Shown here: one piece after another, positions 44,257-52,537 of the stretch
How positions within the stretch are numbered: position 1 is the first letter of the stretch
Layout of the letters: each line of letters begins with the position of its first letter
Assembly: GCA_023663135.1 (NCBI GenBank)
Contig: JAMPIE010000007.1
Location: forward strand, 1 to 64,000
From: Alloprevotella sp.
Lineage (GTDB): Bacteria; Bacteroidota; Bacteroidia; Bacteroidales; Muribaculaceae
Direction: 5' to 3'
DNA length: 64,000 bases
Program-made: the position numbers and the translations under genes
Notes under the pieces: generated by a model
Told to the model about the DNA's origin: nothing
What the model saw: the letters and a program-made list of their open reading frames with translations, nothing else
The model's database searches: none

Positions 44257-45785
44257 TCAGCGGCGGGCTTGATGTTGTCAATGGCGCGGCGGAGGCGCTT
44301 CTCGGTCTCGTCGAGGCCCATAAGCTCTGTGATGGCAAACATGTGGGGGCCCTTACACTCGCCTACGATGGCGAGTCGGAAGGCATTCATGACATTGCCT
44401 AAGTGATAGCCCTTGTCGGCAATCCATCCGAGGATAGCCTTTTCCGACTCCTCGGCTGGGAGGGATGCGGGGAGCTTATGGAGCTCGGCGATGAGCTCGT
44501 TCATGATAGCGGGTGTGTCGGCGCTCCAGCGTTTCTTGACTGCCTTGGGTTCATAATCATCGGGGGCCTGGAAGAAGAAGCGAGCGTGGTCCCAAAGCTC
44601 AGCGGGGAAAGAAGCTCGCTCCTTGATGGTGTTGAGGGCTGAGGCGATGTAGCTGTCGGAGAAGGCCGAGGGATCGACTCCGTGGGCTTGCATGACGGGC
44701 TTGAACAGGGCCACGAGCTCATCGGAGGGGAGAGCTTGCATATATTTATGGTTGAACCACTTGCCCTTCTCGAAGTCAAATTTGGCGCCACTCTTGGAGC
44801 ATCGCGAGAAGTCAAATTTCTCAGTGAGCTCATCGAGGCTCATTATCTCGGAGTCGTCGCCGGGGTTCCAGCCCAGGAGAGCGAGGAAATTGACCACCGC
44901 TTGAGGCAGATAGCCCTTCTCGCGATAGCCCGAGGAGATGTCGCCGCTCTTTGGATCATGCCATTCGAGGGGGAAGACGGGGAAGCCGAGTCGGTCGCCG
45001 TCGCGCTTGGAGAGCTTGCCCTTTCCGTCGGGCTTGAGCAGGAGGGGGAGGTGGACAAAGCGAGGCATCGTGTCGGTCCATCCAAAAGCCTCGTAGAGAA
45101 GCACATGTAGGGGGGCCGAGGGGAGCCATTCCTCGCCGCGAATCACATGGGTGATCTTCATCATGTGGTCGTCGACGATGTTGGCCAGATGGTAGGTGGG
45201 GAGGTCGTCGGCGCTTTTATAGAGCACTTTATCGTCGAGGATAGAAGAGTTGATGGTCACCTTTCCGCGCACCATGTCGTCGACAGTCACGTCGCGTCCG
45301 GGCTCAACGAGGAAGCGGACCACATATTTCTCGCCGTTGTCGATGAGTCGGCGGGTCTCCTCCAGTCCGAGAGTGAGCGAATTGCGCATCCCCATGCGGG
45401 TAGAGGCGTCATATTGGAAGTTTGGGGTTGCTTGGCGGGCAGCCTCTAATTCCTCCGGGGTGTCAAAAGCAATGTAGGCTTTTCCGGCGTCGAGCAAAGC
45501 CTTGACATGCTCGCGATAGATGTCGCGGCGCTCGCTCTGCTTGTATGGCCCGTAGGGACCCCCTTCGCGGACACCCTCGTCGATCTTGATGCCGAGCCAG
45601 GCTAAGGCCTCGTTGATATAATCTTCGGCGCCTGGGACGAAGCGCTGCGAGTCAGTATCTTCGATGCGGAGCACCATGGTGCCTCCATGGCGGCGCGCAA
45701 AGAGATAGTTAAACAGGGCGGTGCGTACGCCGCCTATATGCAGAGGCCCCGTAGGCGACGGAGCGAAACGAACTCTGGGAGTCAT
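44253..45785 (-). CDS. gltX: Glutamyl-tRNA synthetase
   Basis: 510 residues. Class I synthetase: HIGH region [18 protein letters not shown] at the N-terminus and KMSKS variant KLSKRDG in the middle, with a C-terminal helical anticodon-binding domain. It charges tRNA-Glu. First gene of the overlapping run gltX-waaA-prmC. Confidence 0.95.
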   Translation of the reverse strand: MTPRVRFAPSPTGPLHIGGVRTALFNYLFARRHGGTMVLRIEDTDSQRFVPGAEDYINEALAWLGIKIDEGVREGGPYGPYKQSERRDIYREHVKALLDAGKAYIAFDTPEELEAARQATPNFQYDASTRMGMRNSLTLGLEETRRLIDNGEKYVVRFLVEPGRDVTVDDMVRGKVTINSSILDDKVLYKSADDLPTYHLANIVDDHMMKITHVIRGEEWLPSAPLHVLLYEAFGWTDTMPRFVHLPLLLKPDGKGKLSKRDGDRLGFPVFPLEWHDPKSGDISSGYREKGYLPQAVVNFLALLGWNPGDDSEIMSLDELTEKFDFSRCSKSGAKFDFEKGKWFNHKYMQALPSDELVALFKPVMQAHGVDPSAFSDSYIASALNTIKERASFPAELWDHARFFFQAPDDYEPKAVKKRWSADTPAIMNELIAELHKLPASLPAEESEKAILGWIADKGYHLGNVMNAFRLAIVGECKGPHMFAITELMGLDETEKRLRRAIDNIKPAAE

Positions 45786-45861
45786 TGATGGATAGTCGGT
45801 TGGTTGGTGGTTTTTATCATGCCCTTATCCACCTATATAATATAGGGTAGTAAAAGGCGTC

Positions 45862-45869
45862 GCAAAGTT
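45862..45869 (-). promoter_or_regulatory. Promoter -7 box of gltX-waaA-prmC
   Basis: Minus-strand TAACTTTG, 76 bases before ATG 45785. No TTTG at the normal distance. Confidence 0.45.
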
Positions 45870-45952
45870 ACGAAAAATTGTTGAAAACACCATTCCTCAT
45901 ACGTTAACATTCATTAACACATCCGGGCCTTAATATGGCACCCATGCGGTTG

Positions 45953-45960
45953 TAAATTTG
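45953..45960 (+). promoter_or_regulatory. Promoter -7 box upstream of the gene at 46010
   Basis: TAAATTTG matches TAnnTTTG, about 49 bases before ATG 46010. The rest of the divergent gap 45786-46009 is A+T-rich without other features. Confidence 0.45.
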
Positions 45961-46009
45961 CATTGTAAAAATGTAAAACACCAATCATATAAAGACATTC
46001 AGCTCTGCT

Positions 46010-46462
46010 ATGAAACACACACACAACAAAGAAGGGAGGGTCTCGGCGCGCTTCACCTCGGAGCGCGACCGCGACTTCCTCAGCCTATGCCGCCAGGTTA
46101 TAGCAACCGCGGAGGAGCCCATGAGCGTCCGTGAGCTCGTAGGGAAGGTGATCAACTCGCCGGCGCCGTGCTATTACGCCGACTATGAATATGCCCTCCA
46201 TATAGTGCCTCGCATAGGGCGAATGAGCCGTGAGGAGGCTTCAAAGCATGGTCATGGACGGTGGCTCGAGATATATGACCGCGCCACGGAGGCCATCGCG
46301 GGTGGGGAGGCCGCAACCATGACGGGAGCTATAGCGCTGGTGCTGAGCCGAGGGAGAGCCTCGCGATTTTTCATCTCGGTGGGCACTGCACTCGAGATAC
46401 TCCGCCACCCCGACCATCGCGAGCGAAACCTCATCCGCCAAAAATACAAATTGACGATATGA
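46010..46462 (+). CDS. Hypothetical protein
   Basis: 150 residues, basic, no signal peptide and no membrane segment. The N-terminal half is helical with MSVRELVGKVINSPAPCYY; the C-terminal half has RASRFFISVGTALEILR and ends KYKLTI. No family recognised. The stop lies in the first copy of a triple 8-bp repeat that separates it from the gene at 46510, so the two could be co-transcribed. Coding is supported by the GC-rich codon pattern, like that of the neighbouring core genes. Confidence 0.6.
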   Translation: MKHTHNKEGRVSARFTSERDRDFLSLCRQVIATAEEPMSVRELVGKVINSPAPCYYADYEYALHIVPRIGRMSREEASKHGHGRWLEIYDRATEAIAGGEAATMTGAIALVLSRGRASRFFISVGTALEILRHPDHRERNLIRQKYKLTI

Positions 46463-46483
46463 CAAAATGACAAAATGACAAAT
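46460..46483. repeat. Three tandem 8-bp repeats
   Basis: TGACAAAA, TGACAAAA, TGACAAAT in direct tandem. The last unit forms the palindrome TGACAAATTGTCA (46476-46488). It could be an operator or simply a slippage product. Confidence 0.6.
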
Positions 46484-46509
46484 TGTCAACAAACAGCGCT
46501 AAATCAACT

Positions 46510-46995
46510 ATGACTTTCACACTTTCAATCGACGCCATGATGCGTCACGTCTATGCCCGCAGCGCCATGGCGTGGCTGGCCGCCCCCGCCGAGGCTCGTC
46601 CAGTGGCCCTTCAGCCCGACCATGCGCCGGCCCTGCGCGAGCTGCTCCGCGGAGCCTGTGCTCGCCTGTGCCTCGAATTGCTCCCCTACGTGGAGTCGAC
46701 CAACTTTGACGAAATCGACCCTGAGGGCACAATCCCCTTCTTAGTGATGGATTTGCGACTCCTGCAGGGGGTAGACGCCTCGACGGTGAGAGCCGCCTTA
46801 GAGATGGCCGTGACCCTCACAGCCCTGTCGGGTGCCATGGCCGGAGTCCCGGCGGCACTCTCAGGCGAAGCCGAGGCCGTGGAGAAGGAGGCCGAGCGAG
46901 CCTTGGCAACCCTTGCAAAAGCAATGAGCGAGACCAACGCCGCTGCCTCGCGCGCACCCTTGAAGGAGCTCCACATCACTCCCCATTATATCTGA
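46510..46995 (+). CDS. Hypothetical alanine-rich protein
   Basis: 161 residues from ATG 46510; an in-frame TTG at 46483 falls in the repeat region and is unlikely. Strongly alpha-helical and Ala/Leu-rich, soluble, with acidic segment VESTNFDEIDPEG in the middle. No family recognised. It lies 48 bases after the gene at 46010 on the same strand and may share its transcript. Confidence 0.55.
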   Translation: MTFTLSIDAMMRHVYARSAMAWLAAPAEARPVALQPDHAPALRELLRGACARLCLELLPYVESTNFDEIDPEGTIPFLVMDLRLLQGVDASTVRAALEMAVTLTALSGAMAGVPAALSGEAEAVEKEAERALATLAKAMSETNAAASRAPLKELHITPHYI

Positions 46996-47034
46996 CAGGC
47001 ATGGCTATTTAGCCCCATGGATAAAAATAATTCG

Positions 47035-47042
47035 TATCTTTG
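47035..47042 (+). promoter_or_regulatory. Promoter -7 box of cdsA
   Basis: TATCTTTG, 53 bases before ATG 47096; no TTTG at 19-20 bp upstream. Confidence 0.45.
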
Positions 47043-47095
47043 CAGAGTGGCTGATGTCACTCTGCATTTTTTATACCCCATACCCTCCGACCAAA

Positions 47096-47914
47096 ATGCC
47101 CAACATCATTGTCCGCGCCCTCTCCGGCGCCGTCTATGTGGCCCTAATCCTTGGAAGCCTGCTCCTGAGCCCTCGTCTGGCCTTCCCCTTGCTGATGATG
47201 GTCTTTGCCATCCTCGGCTCGCTTGAATACTCGCGTATGACGGGTGAGAATCGGTTGGGGCTGCGCATTATCGACGCATCGGCCGCCATCCTCCCGGCGC
47301 TCTTTGTTCTCTTGGTGGTGTCGTCGTTTTGGGCCTTGCCTTGGGCCTACGGCGCTGCATCGCTGCTTCTGCTCTACCCCTTTGTGCGTCTCGCCGCCGA
47401 GCTCTTTGGGGGGAGCGACACCCCGCTTGAGCGAGGCGCCATAAGCTGCTTGGGTGTGGGATATGTGGGATTGCCACTGGGTATGGTGGCCTACGGAGCC
47501 GCCATAATGCCCTCCATAGTGATATTGATGATGGCTATGATATGGCTCAACGACACCGGGGCCTACCTCGTCGGACGCACATGGGGACACACCAAGCTGC
47601 TCGAACGCATCTCGCCCAAGAAGACGCGCGAAGGAGCCGCCGGAGGCATCCTCGCCTCGATGGCCGCCGGCGCCGTGGCCCCACTGCTCTTTGACACGCT
47701 GGCCATCACGTCGACCACCGGCCTGCTCTTTGGCCTGGCCGTGGCCGTGGCCTCCATCATAGGCGACCTTGTAGAGTCGATGATCAAGCGCGAGGAGGGT
47801 GTTAAAGACTCCGGCGCAGTAATCCCCGGCCATGGCGGCATCCTCGACCGCATCGACTCTCTGCTCTTCGTGGCCCCCGTCACCCTGCTGTTTATCTTTT
47901 GGATTGTCCGCTGA
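47096..47914 (+). CDS. cdsA: Phosphatidate cytidylyltransferase
   Basis: 272 residues from ATG 47096 (an earlier ATG at 47054 adds a non-conserved extension). It makes CDP-diacylglycerol from phosphatidate and CTP in the inner membrane. About eight membrane helices and the CDP-diglyceride synthetase signature at the C-terminus: SMIKREEGVKDSGAVIPGHGG followed by DRIDSL. It precedes purM by 49 bases on the same strand. Confidence 0.92.
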   Translation: MPNIIVRALSGAVYVALILGSLLLSPRLAFPLLMMVFAILGSLEYSRMTGENRLGLRIIDASAAILPALFVLLVVSSFWALPWAYGAASLLLLYPFVRLAAELFGGSDTPLERGAISCLGVGYVGLPLGMVAYGAAIMPSIVILMMAMIWLNDTGAYLVGRTWGHTKLLERISPKKTREGAAGGILASMAAGAVAPLLFDTLAITSTTGLLFGLAVAVASIIGDLVESMIKREEGVKDSGAVIPGHGGILDRIDSLLFVAPVTLLFIFWIVR

Positions 47915-47963
47915 ACTATCCATAGCCACATAACGTTAACCAAATCGAGCTTCAACTATAAAA

Positions 47964-49139
47964 ATGAGCAACAATCAACGCTATATGCAGCGCGGCGTCT
48001 CAGCCGCCAAGGAGGATGTCCACGCTGCTATCCGCAACGTCGACAAAGGCCTTTACCCCAAGGCCTTCTGCAAGATAATTCCCGACATCCTCGGGGGCGA
48101 CCCCGAGTGGTGTAACATAATGCACGCCGACGGAGCCGGCACCAAGAGCAGCCTGGCCTATGCCTACTGGCGCCGCACGGGCGACCTCTCGGTGTGGCGC
48201 GGCATTGCCCAAGACGCCCTCATAATGAACATTGACGACCTGCTCTGCGTAGGCGCCACCGACAATATTTTAGTGTCATCGACCATCGGTCGAAACAAGA
48301 AGCTCATTCCCGGCGAAGTGATTGCCGCCATCATCAACGGCACAGAGGAGCTCCTCAGCCGTCTGCGCGAGCTTGGCGTGGGAATCTACTCCACCGGCGG
48401 CGAGACGGCCGACGTGGGCGACCTGGTCCGCACCATCATCGTTGACTCCACCGTCACCTGCCGCATGAAGAGAGCCGACGTGGTGAACAACGCCAACATA
48501 CGCCCAGGCGACGTCATAGTGGGCCTCGCCTCCTTTGGCCAGGCCACGTATGAGAGCGAATATAACGGCGGCATGGGCTCCAACGGCCTCACCTCGGCTC
48601 GCCACGATGTCTTTGCTCACACCCTTGCTGCCGAATTTCCCGAGACTTTTGACCCGGCCGTGCCCGAAGAGCTCGTCTACTCCGGGAGCGTTGACCTGAC
48701 CGACCCTGTTAAAGGCACACCCCTCGACGCCGGCCGCCTTGTCCTCTCCCCCACACGCACTTATGCCCCGGTGGTGAAACGTCTGCTGGCCGAGATGCGC
48801 CCCAAGATACATGGCATGGTCCATTGCACCGGCGGCGCCCAGACCAAGGTGCTCCACTTCATCGACGGCCTCAGCGTCACCAAAGACAACCTCTTCCCCA
48901 TCCCGCCCCTCTTTGAGCTCATCCAGAGCCAGAGCGGGACTGACTGGGAAGAGATGTATAAGGTGTTTAACATGGGTCACCGATTGGAGGTCTACGTAAG
49001 CCCCTCCCGCGCCGAAGAGGTGATGGGCATCGCAGCCTCGTTTGGCATCGAGAGCCGCATCGTGGGCCGCGTTGACACCTCAGCCGACGGCCTCAACCAC
49101 CTGACCATCAAGAGTCCTTACGGCACCTTCACCTACTGA
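47964..49139 (+). CDS. purM: Phosphoribosylformylglycinamidine cyclo-ligase (AIR synthetase)
   Basis: 391 residues, the longer Bacteroidetes form. It closes the imidazole ring in purine synthesis with ATP. The ATP-binding/PurM motif HADGAGTKSSLAYAY and STGGETADVGD are visible, plus NIDDLLCVGA. The C-terminal part contains GMVHCTGGAQTK. Probably co-transcribed with cdsA and possibly the transglycosylase gene 56 bases downstream. Confidence 0.9.
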   Translation: MSNNQRYMQRGVSAAKEDVHAAIRNVDKGLYPKAFCKIIPDILGGDPEWCNIMHADGAGTKSSLAYAYWRRTGDLSVWRGIAQDALIMNIDDLLCVGATDNILVSSTIGRNKKLIPGEVIAAIINGTEELLSRLRELGVGIYSTGGETADVGDLVRTIIVDSTVTCRMKRADVVNNANIRPGDVIVGLASFGQATYESEYNGGMGSNGLTSARHDVFAHTLAAEFPETFDPAVPEELVYSGSVDLTDPVKGTPLDAGRLVLSPTRTYAPVVKRLLAEMRPKIHGMVHCTGGAQTKVLHFIDGLSVTKDNLFPIPPLFELIQSQSGTDWEEMYKVFNMGHRLEVYVSPSRAEEVMGIAASFGIESRIVGRVDTSADGLNHLTIKSPYGTFTY

Positions 49140-49195
49140 TATATACACACTCCCGCCCCACACCCATCCCATCCCATCTCCACCTTTACCTTAAT

Positions 49196-50590
49196 ATGCA
49201 CCGACATCTCCTCGCCACCATGCTTTCAGTCGTCGCCGTCATAGCCTTGACGGTGGGGGCCACCGAGGGTTGCTCGACGGGCGACGGTCGCGGTGCCGCC
49301 ACAGTCGACACCGCCCACCATCTGCCCGACACGCTGAGAGTGGTCACCCTCTACAGCCCGACGAGCTATTTCATCTATCGCGGACAGCCCATGGGCTATG
49401 ACTACGACCTGGTTGAGCGGCTGGCCGAGGATAAGCATATGGTCTTGAAGTTGGAGGTGGCACCGAGCCTCAACGCCGCCGTGGATATGCTCGACTCGGG
49501 CAAGGTGGACCTCATAGCCTACGAGGTGCCCGTCACGGCCGAATATAAAGGGCGAGTGATTCCCGCCGGACCGGAGAATATTACCACCCAGGTGCTGGTA
49601 CAGCCCTCGAGGGGCGACTCGCTCGTCAAGGATGTCACAGACTTGGTGGGGCGACGGATTTATGTAGAGGAGGGGAGCAAGTATGAAGCGCGCCTGGCCA
49701 ACCTCAACGAAGAGCTAGGGGGCGGGATAGATGTATGCCCCGTGGACCGCGACACGCTCATCACCGAAGACCTCATAGGGATGGTTGACCGGGGCGAGAT
49801 ACCCCTGACTATCGTCGACTCCGACGTAGCCGCTATGAACCGAGGCTATTACCCCGGCCTCGACATCTCGCTCCCCCTGAGCTTTGAACAGCGCTCGGCA
49901 TGGGGCGTGGCTCCCGGCAAAGAGTGGCTGGCCGACTCCATCGACGTATGGGCTGCCGACACCCGTCCGCGCCAAGAGCAGGCTCTGCTCCTCAAGCGCT
50001 ACTTTGAGCAGAGTAAGGGGGAATATGACCCGACGACCAACTTTGCCAATGGTCGCATCTCCCCCTACGACGAGCTTTTCAAGAAATATGCCAAGGAGAT
50101 AGGGTGGGACTGGCGACTCCTTGCCGCTCAGGCCCACACCGAGAGCAAGTTTAAGCCCCGCGCCACCTCATGGGCAGGTGCCCGAGGCCTGATGCAGATT
50201 ATGCCGGCCACCGCCCGCGACTATGGCGTCAGCGCCAAGCAGCTCTACGACCCCGAGACCTCCATACGGACGGCCGTGAAGTTTATCGGCGACCTCGACA
50301 AGTGGCTCAAGAGCCGTATCCCCGACGATGCTGAGCGACAGAAATTTATCCTCGCGGCCTATAACGCCGGAGTGGCTCATGTCTACGACGCCATAGCCCT
50401 GGCCAGAAAATACAAGCTCGGATCAAAGTGGAACGGCGGCGTGGAGAAAGCCATCCTCATGAAGATGAACCCTCGCTATTACCGCGACCCCGTAGTGAAG
50501 TATGGCTACTCGCGCGGCCGCGAGACATATGACTATGTGCGTCGCATCTACTCCTATTATAATAAAGCCAAAGATAAGGTGGCTGCATAA
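49196..50590 (+). CDS. mltF: MltF-like lytic transglycosylase with substrate-binding domain
   Basis: 464 residues. Signal peptide with a cysteine in TEGCS that may be a lipobox. An N-terminal periplasmic solute-binding-type domain (about 45-280) is followed by an SLT lysozyme-like domain (about 300-440) with the catalytic glutamate in AQAHTESKF and the motifs GARGLMQIMPATA and AAYNAGVAHV. MltF cleaves peptidoglycan to 1,6-anhydro-muropeptides, and the solute-binding domain regulates it in Gram-negatives. Family architecture is intact. Confidence 0.9.
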   Translation: MHRHLLATMLSVVAVIALTVGATEGCSTGDGRGAATVDTAHHLPDTLRVVTLYSPTSYFIYRGQPMGYDYDLVERLAEDKHMVLKLEVAPSLNAAVDMLDSGKVDLIAYEVPVTAEYKGRVIPAGPENITTQVLVQPSRGDSLVKDVTDLVGRRIYVEEGSKYEARLANLNEELGGGIDVCPVDRDTLITEDLIGMVDRGEIPLTIVDSDVAAMNRGYYPGLDISLPLSFEQRSAWGVAPGKEWLADSIDVWAADTRPRQEQALLLKRYFEQSKGEYDPTTNFANGRISPYDELFKKYAKEIGWDWRLLAAQAHTESKFKPRATSWAGARGLMQIMPATARDYGVSAKQLYDPETSIRTAVKFIGDLDKWLKSRIPDDAERQKFILAAYNAGVAHVYDAIALARKYKLGSKWNGGVEKAILMKMNPRYYRDPVVKYGYSRGRETYDYVRRIYSYYNKAKDKVAA

Positions 50591-50634
50591 AAAAGAAGCT
50601 GAAAAATTAATTGTCTCATAACCATTCAAGCATT

Positions 50635-51192
50635 ATGCGTAAGATATATCGCCCCGTGGCCATCATCATGGCCGCCCTGATGCTCGGCGGCTCGCTGAGC
50701 TCCTGCATCGGCTCCTTTGCCCTGACCAACAAGCTCCTGACATGGAACCGCCATATCGACTCCAAGTTTGTCAACGAGCTGGTGTTTGTCGCCTTCTGGA
50801 TTTTGCCGGTATATGAAGTGTCGGGCTTGGCCGACCTGCTGGTGATCAACTCAATAGAGTTTTGGAGCGGAAACAATCCCGTGACCGCCTCAACGCGCAC
50901 TGTCACCGGCACCGACGGCGAGCGCTATCTCGTTGAGACCGATGCCACAGGCTATTCCATCACCACCCTCGCTTCGGGCGAGAAGGTGCGCCTGGAGTAT
51001 ATTGCCTCCGATGACGCATGGGACTTTATAGGCCTCTCCGGCACTCGCACACGCTTGATGACCTATGTTGACGACAGCCACATAGCCCTCCCGACGGCAG
51101 ATGGGCGGCAGGCCATCGTAGAGGTGTCGGCCGAAGGGGTGATGGCCTATCGCGCCCAGGCCTCCTCAGGCGCCTTTGCCCAGGCCGAGTGA
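50635..51192 (+). CDS. DUF3332-type lipoprotein (intact copy)
   Basis: 185 residues from ATG 50635 (a TTG at 50611 is in frame but less likely). Lipobox SLSSC with the acylated cysteine at residue 24. The body matches DUF3332 by its start (SFALTNKLLTWN...FVNELVFVAFWILPVYEV) with a membrane-like hydrophobic stretch. Function unknown. Its last 48 codons and stop are repeated at 53657-53803, because the restriction-modification insertion lies directly behind the gene. The protein itself is undamaged. Confidence 0.8.
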   Translation: MRKIYRPVAIIMAALMLGGSLSSCIGSFALTNKLLTWNRHIDSKFVNELVFVAFWILPVYEVSGLADLLVINSIEFWSGNNPVTASTRTVTGTDGERYLVETDATGYSITTLASGEKVRLEYIASDDAWDFIGLSGTRTRLMTYVDDSHIALPTADGRQAIVEVSAEGVMAYRAQASSGAFAQAE

Positions 51193-51195
51193 CCG
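51046..51195 (+). repeat. 150-bp direct repeat, left copy (DUF3332 3' end)
   Basis: Identical to 53657-53806 except for one base (G at 51183, A at 53794). The distance between copies is 2611 bp. It covers the last 48 codons, the stop and three following bases of the DUF3332 gene. It is the left boundary of the restriction-modification insertion. Confidence 0.95.
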
Positions 51196-51202
51196 CTTCC
51201 GT

Positions 51203-51228
51203 GCCCCGCCGTAGCCGGGCTATGGGGC
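51203..51228. terminator. Hairpin just inside the insertion
   Basis: GCCCC (51203-51207) with GGGGC (51224-51228), and TAGCC (51212-51216) with GGCTA (51218-51222). It may end DUF3332 transcription. No long T-run. Confidence 0.4.
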
Positions 51229-51258
51229 GAGCAAGGGGTAATGTGTCGACTAATTCAT

Positions 51259-51296
51259 ATGGCCTGTCACGGATATGTGGTCGTGAATCAGGCCAT
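51259..51296. other. 13-bp bulged inverted repeat in the restriction-modification leader
   Basis: ATGGCCTG-TCACG (51259-51271) pairs with CGTGA-at-CAGGCCAT (51282-51296), a stem interrupted only by a 2-base bulge. It lies 70 bases upstream of the methyltransferase promoter. It could be a protein-binding site, a terminator, or an end signal of the mobile unit. Confidence 0.55.
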
Positions 51297-51365
51297 TGGC
51301 TCTATTAGCACCCCATTGTGACTTATTCTCAGCGGGTTGTTTTTACGGCTATATTATCAATTTTA

Positions 51366-51397
51366 TTTGTTGAAGTCAAGAATTTGAGATAATTTTG
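51366..51397 (+). promoter_or_regulatory. Consensus promoter of the restriction-modification genes
   Basis: TTTG (51366-51369), 20 bp, TAATTTTG (51390-51397): exact match to the Bacteroidales promoter. ATG 51421 follows 24 bases later, so the unit carries a promoter adapted to this host group. Confidence 0.75.
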
Positions 51398-51420
51398 CAT
51401 ACTAAAACGACTCTCAAAAA

Positions 51421-52131
51421 ATGTCAACAAAGGACCTAAAGATAATCAGTCTGTTTTCAGGAGCAGGCGGCCTTGATATTGGCTTTGAAAGGGCAGGTTT
51501 TAAGACTGCTGTGGCAGTTGAAATAGACCCTTCTTGCTGTGATACATTAAGGACAAACAGGCCGTGCTGGGCCATAATTAACAAGAGTATAACGGAAGTG
51601 ACCGGTGAAGAGATACTGGAAGCAGGGCATTTGGAAGTGGGGGAAGCAGCATTAGTGGTAGGGGGTCCGCCTTGCCAGAGTTTCAGTCTTGCGGGTATGC
51701 GTAAAGGCTTGGATGATGAAAGAGGTAAACTGCTGTTTGAATATGTTAGAATAGTAAGGGAAACCTTACCCAAAGGTTTTGTGCTTGAGAATGTAAAGGG
51801 ACTTGCCAACTGGGATAAGGGAAGGGCTCTGACTATGTTGTTGGACGAACTGAGCAAGCCTATTGAATATAATGGTAAAGTATATCAGTACCAAATAGCA
51901 TCGCCTAAAGTTTTAGATGCGGTCAATTATGGAGCGCCGCAGTATCGTGAGAGGCTTATTTTAGTTGGCAACAGAATAGGGAAATCCTATAAGTACCCTA
52001 ATCCCCTCGAGACGCCGCATAAAACAGTATGGGAGGCAATAGGAAATCTCCCTGAGCCTGACCAGCCCTCAGAAACAGCTAAAAGAGTGGCGGGATGTAT
52101 CAAAGACCGAATAGAGAAATATGGATATTAA
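51421..52131 (+). CDS. C5-cytosine DNA methyltransferase, N-terminal subunit
   Basis: 236 residues. Contains the SAM-binding motif I (FSGAGG, 12-17), the catalytic PC motif IV (GGPPCQS, Cys85), motif VI ENVKG (123-127) and motif VIII QYRERL (174-179), but no motif IX or X. Those lie in the next gene, which overlaps by 11 bases in the +1 frame. Split C5 methyltransferases exist, notably M.AquI with alpha and beta chains of similar sizes, so this can be a working two-chain enzyme. A frameshift in a single-chain gene is the alternative. Base composition is clearly more A+T-rich than in the flanking chromosome. Confidence 0.85.
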   Translation: MSTKDLKIISLFSGAGGLDIGFERAGFKTAVAVEIDPSCCDTLRTNRPCWAIINKSITEVTGEEILEAGHLEVGEAALVVGGPPCQSFSLAGMRKGLDDERGKLLFEYVRIVRETLPKGFVLENVKGLANWDKGRALTMLLDELSKPIEYNGKVYQYQIASPKVLDAVNYGAPQYRERLILVGNRIGKSYKYPNPLETPHKTVWEAIGNLPEPDQPSETAKRVAGCIKDRIEKYGY

Positions 52132-52537
52132 GCATCTTTCTAACCACGTTGTAACAGCACATTCGCCTTCTACGTTAGAAAAAATAAGAAAAGTGGCGAT
52201 AGGAAGTAAACTTTCTGATATAGAACAAATATATGGGTCAACTTATAGAAGACTGGATCCAAACAGGCCGTCCTTTACAGTGACCAGGAGTGGCTACAGG
52301 GATTTTATACACCCCTATGAGGACAGAATGCTGACTGTAAGGGAGCTGGCTTGCCTCCAAACATTTCCGTTGGACTGGGAAATCAAGGGGGTGAGGCTTG
52401 ATTCCTATAGCTCAAACAGAAAAACTACTATGACGCAGTTTGGACAGGTCGGTAATGCTGTCCCCCCCGTATTGGCAGAGGCTGTGGCAAAGTCGGTTCT
52501 ACAACAATGGTTTAATGATGTGAAGGAGGAAGAATAA
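52121..52537 (+). CDS. C5-cytosine DNA methyltransferase, C-terminal subunit
   Basis: 138 residues from ATG 52121, inside the end of the first chain gene. It begins in the target-recognition region and holds YRRLDPNRPSFTVTRSGY, FIHPYEDRMLT, motif IX (RELACLQTFP, 74-83) and motif X (GNAVPP, 111-116). Together with the preceding chain every conserved C5-methyltransferase motif is present once. Its stop overlaps the endonuclease start (TAATG). That the second frame opens with a proper ATG at the overlap favours a natural split over a random frameshift. Confidence 0.85.
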   Translation: MDIKHLSNHVVTAHSPSTLEKIRKVAIGSKLSDIEQIYGSTYRRLDPNRPSFTVTRSGYRDFIHPYEDRMLTVRELACLQTFPLDWEIKGVRLDSYSSNRKTTMTQFGQVGNAVPPVLAEAVAKSVLQQWFNDVKEEE

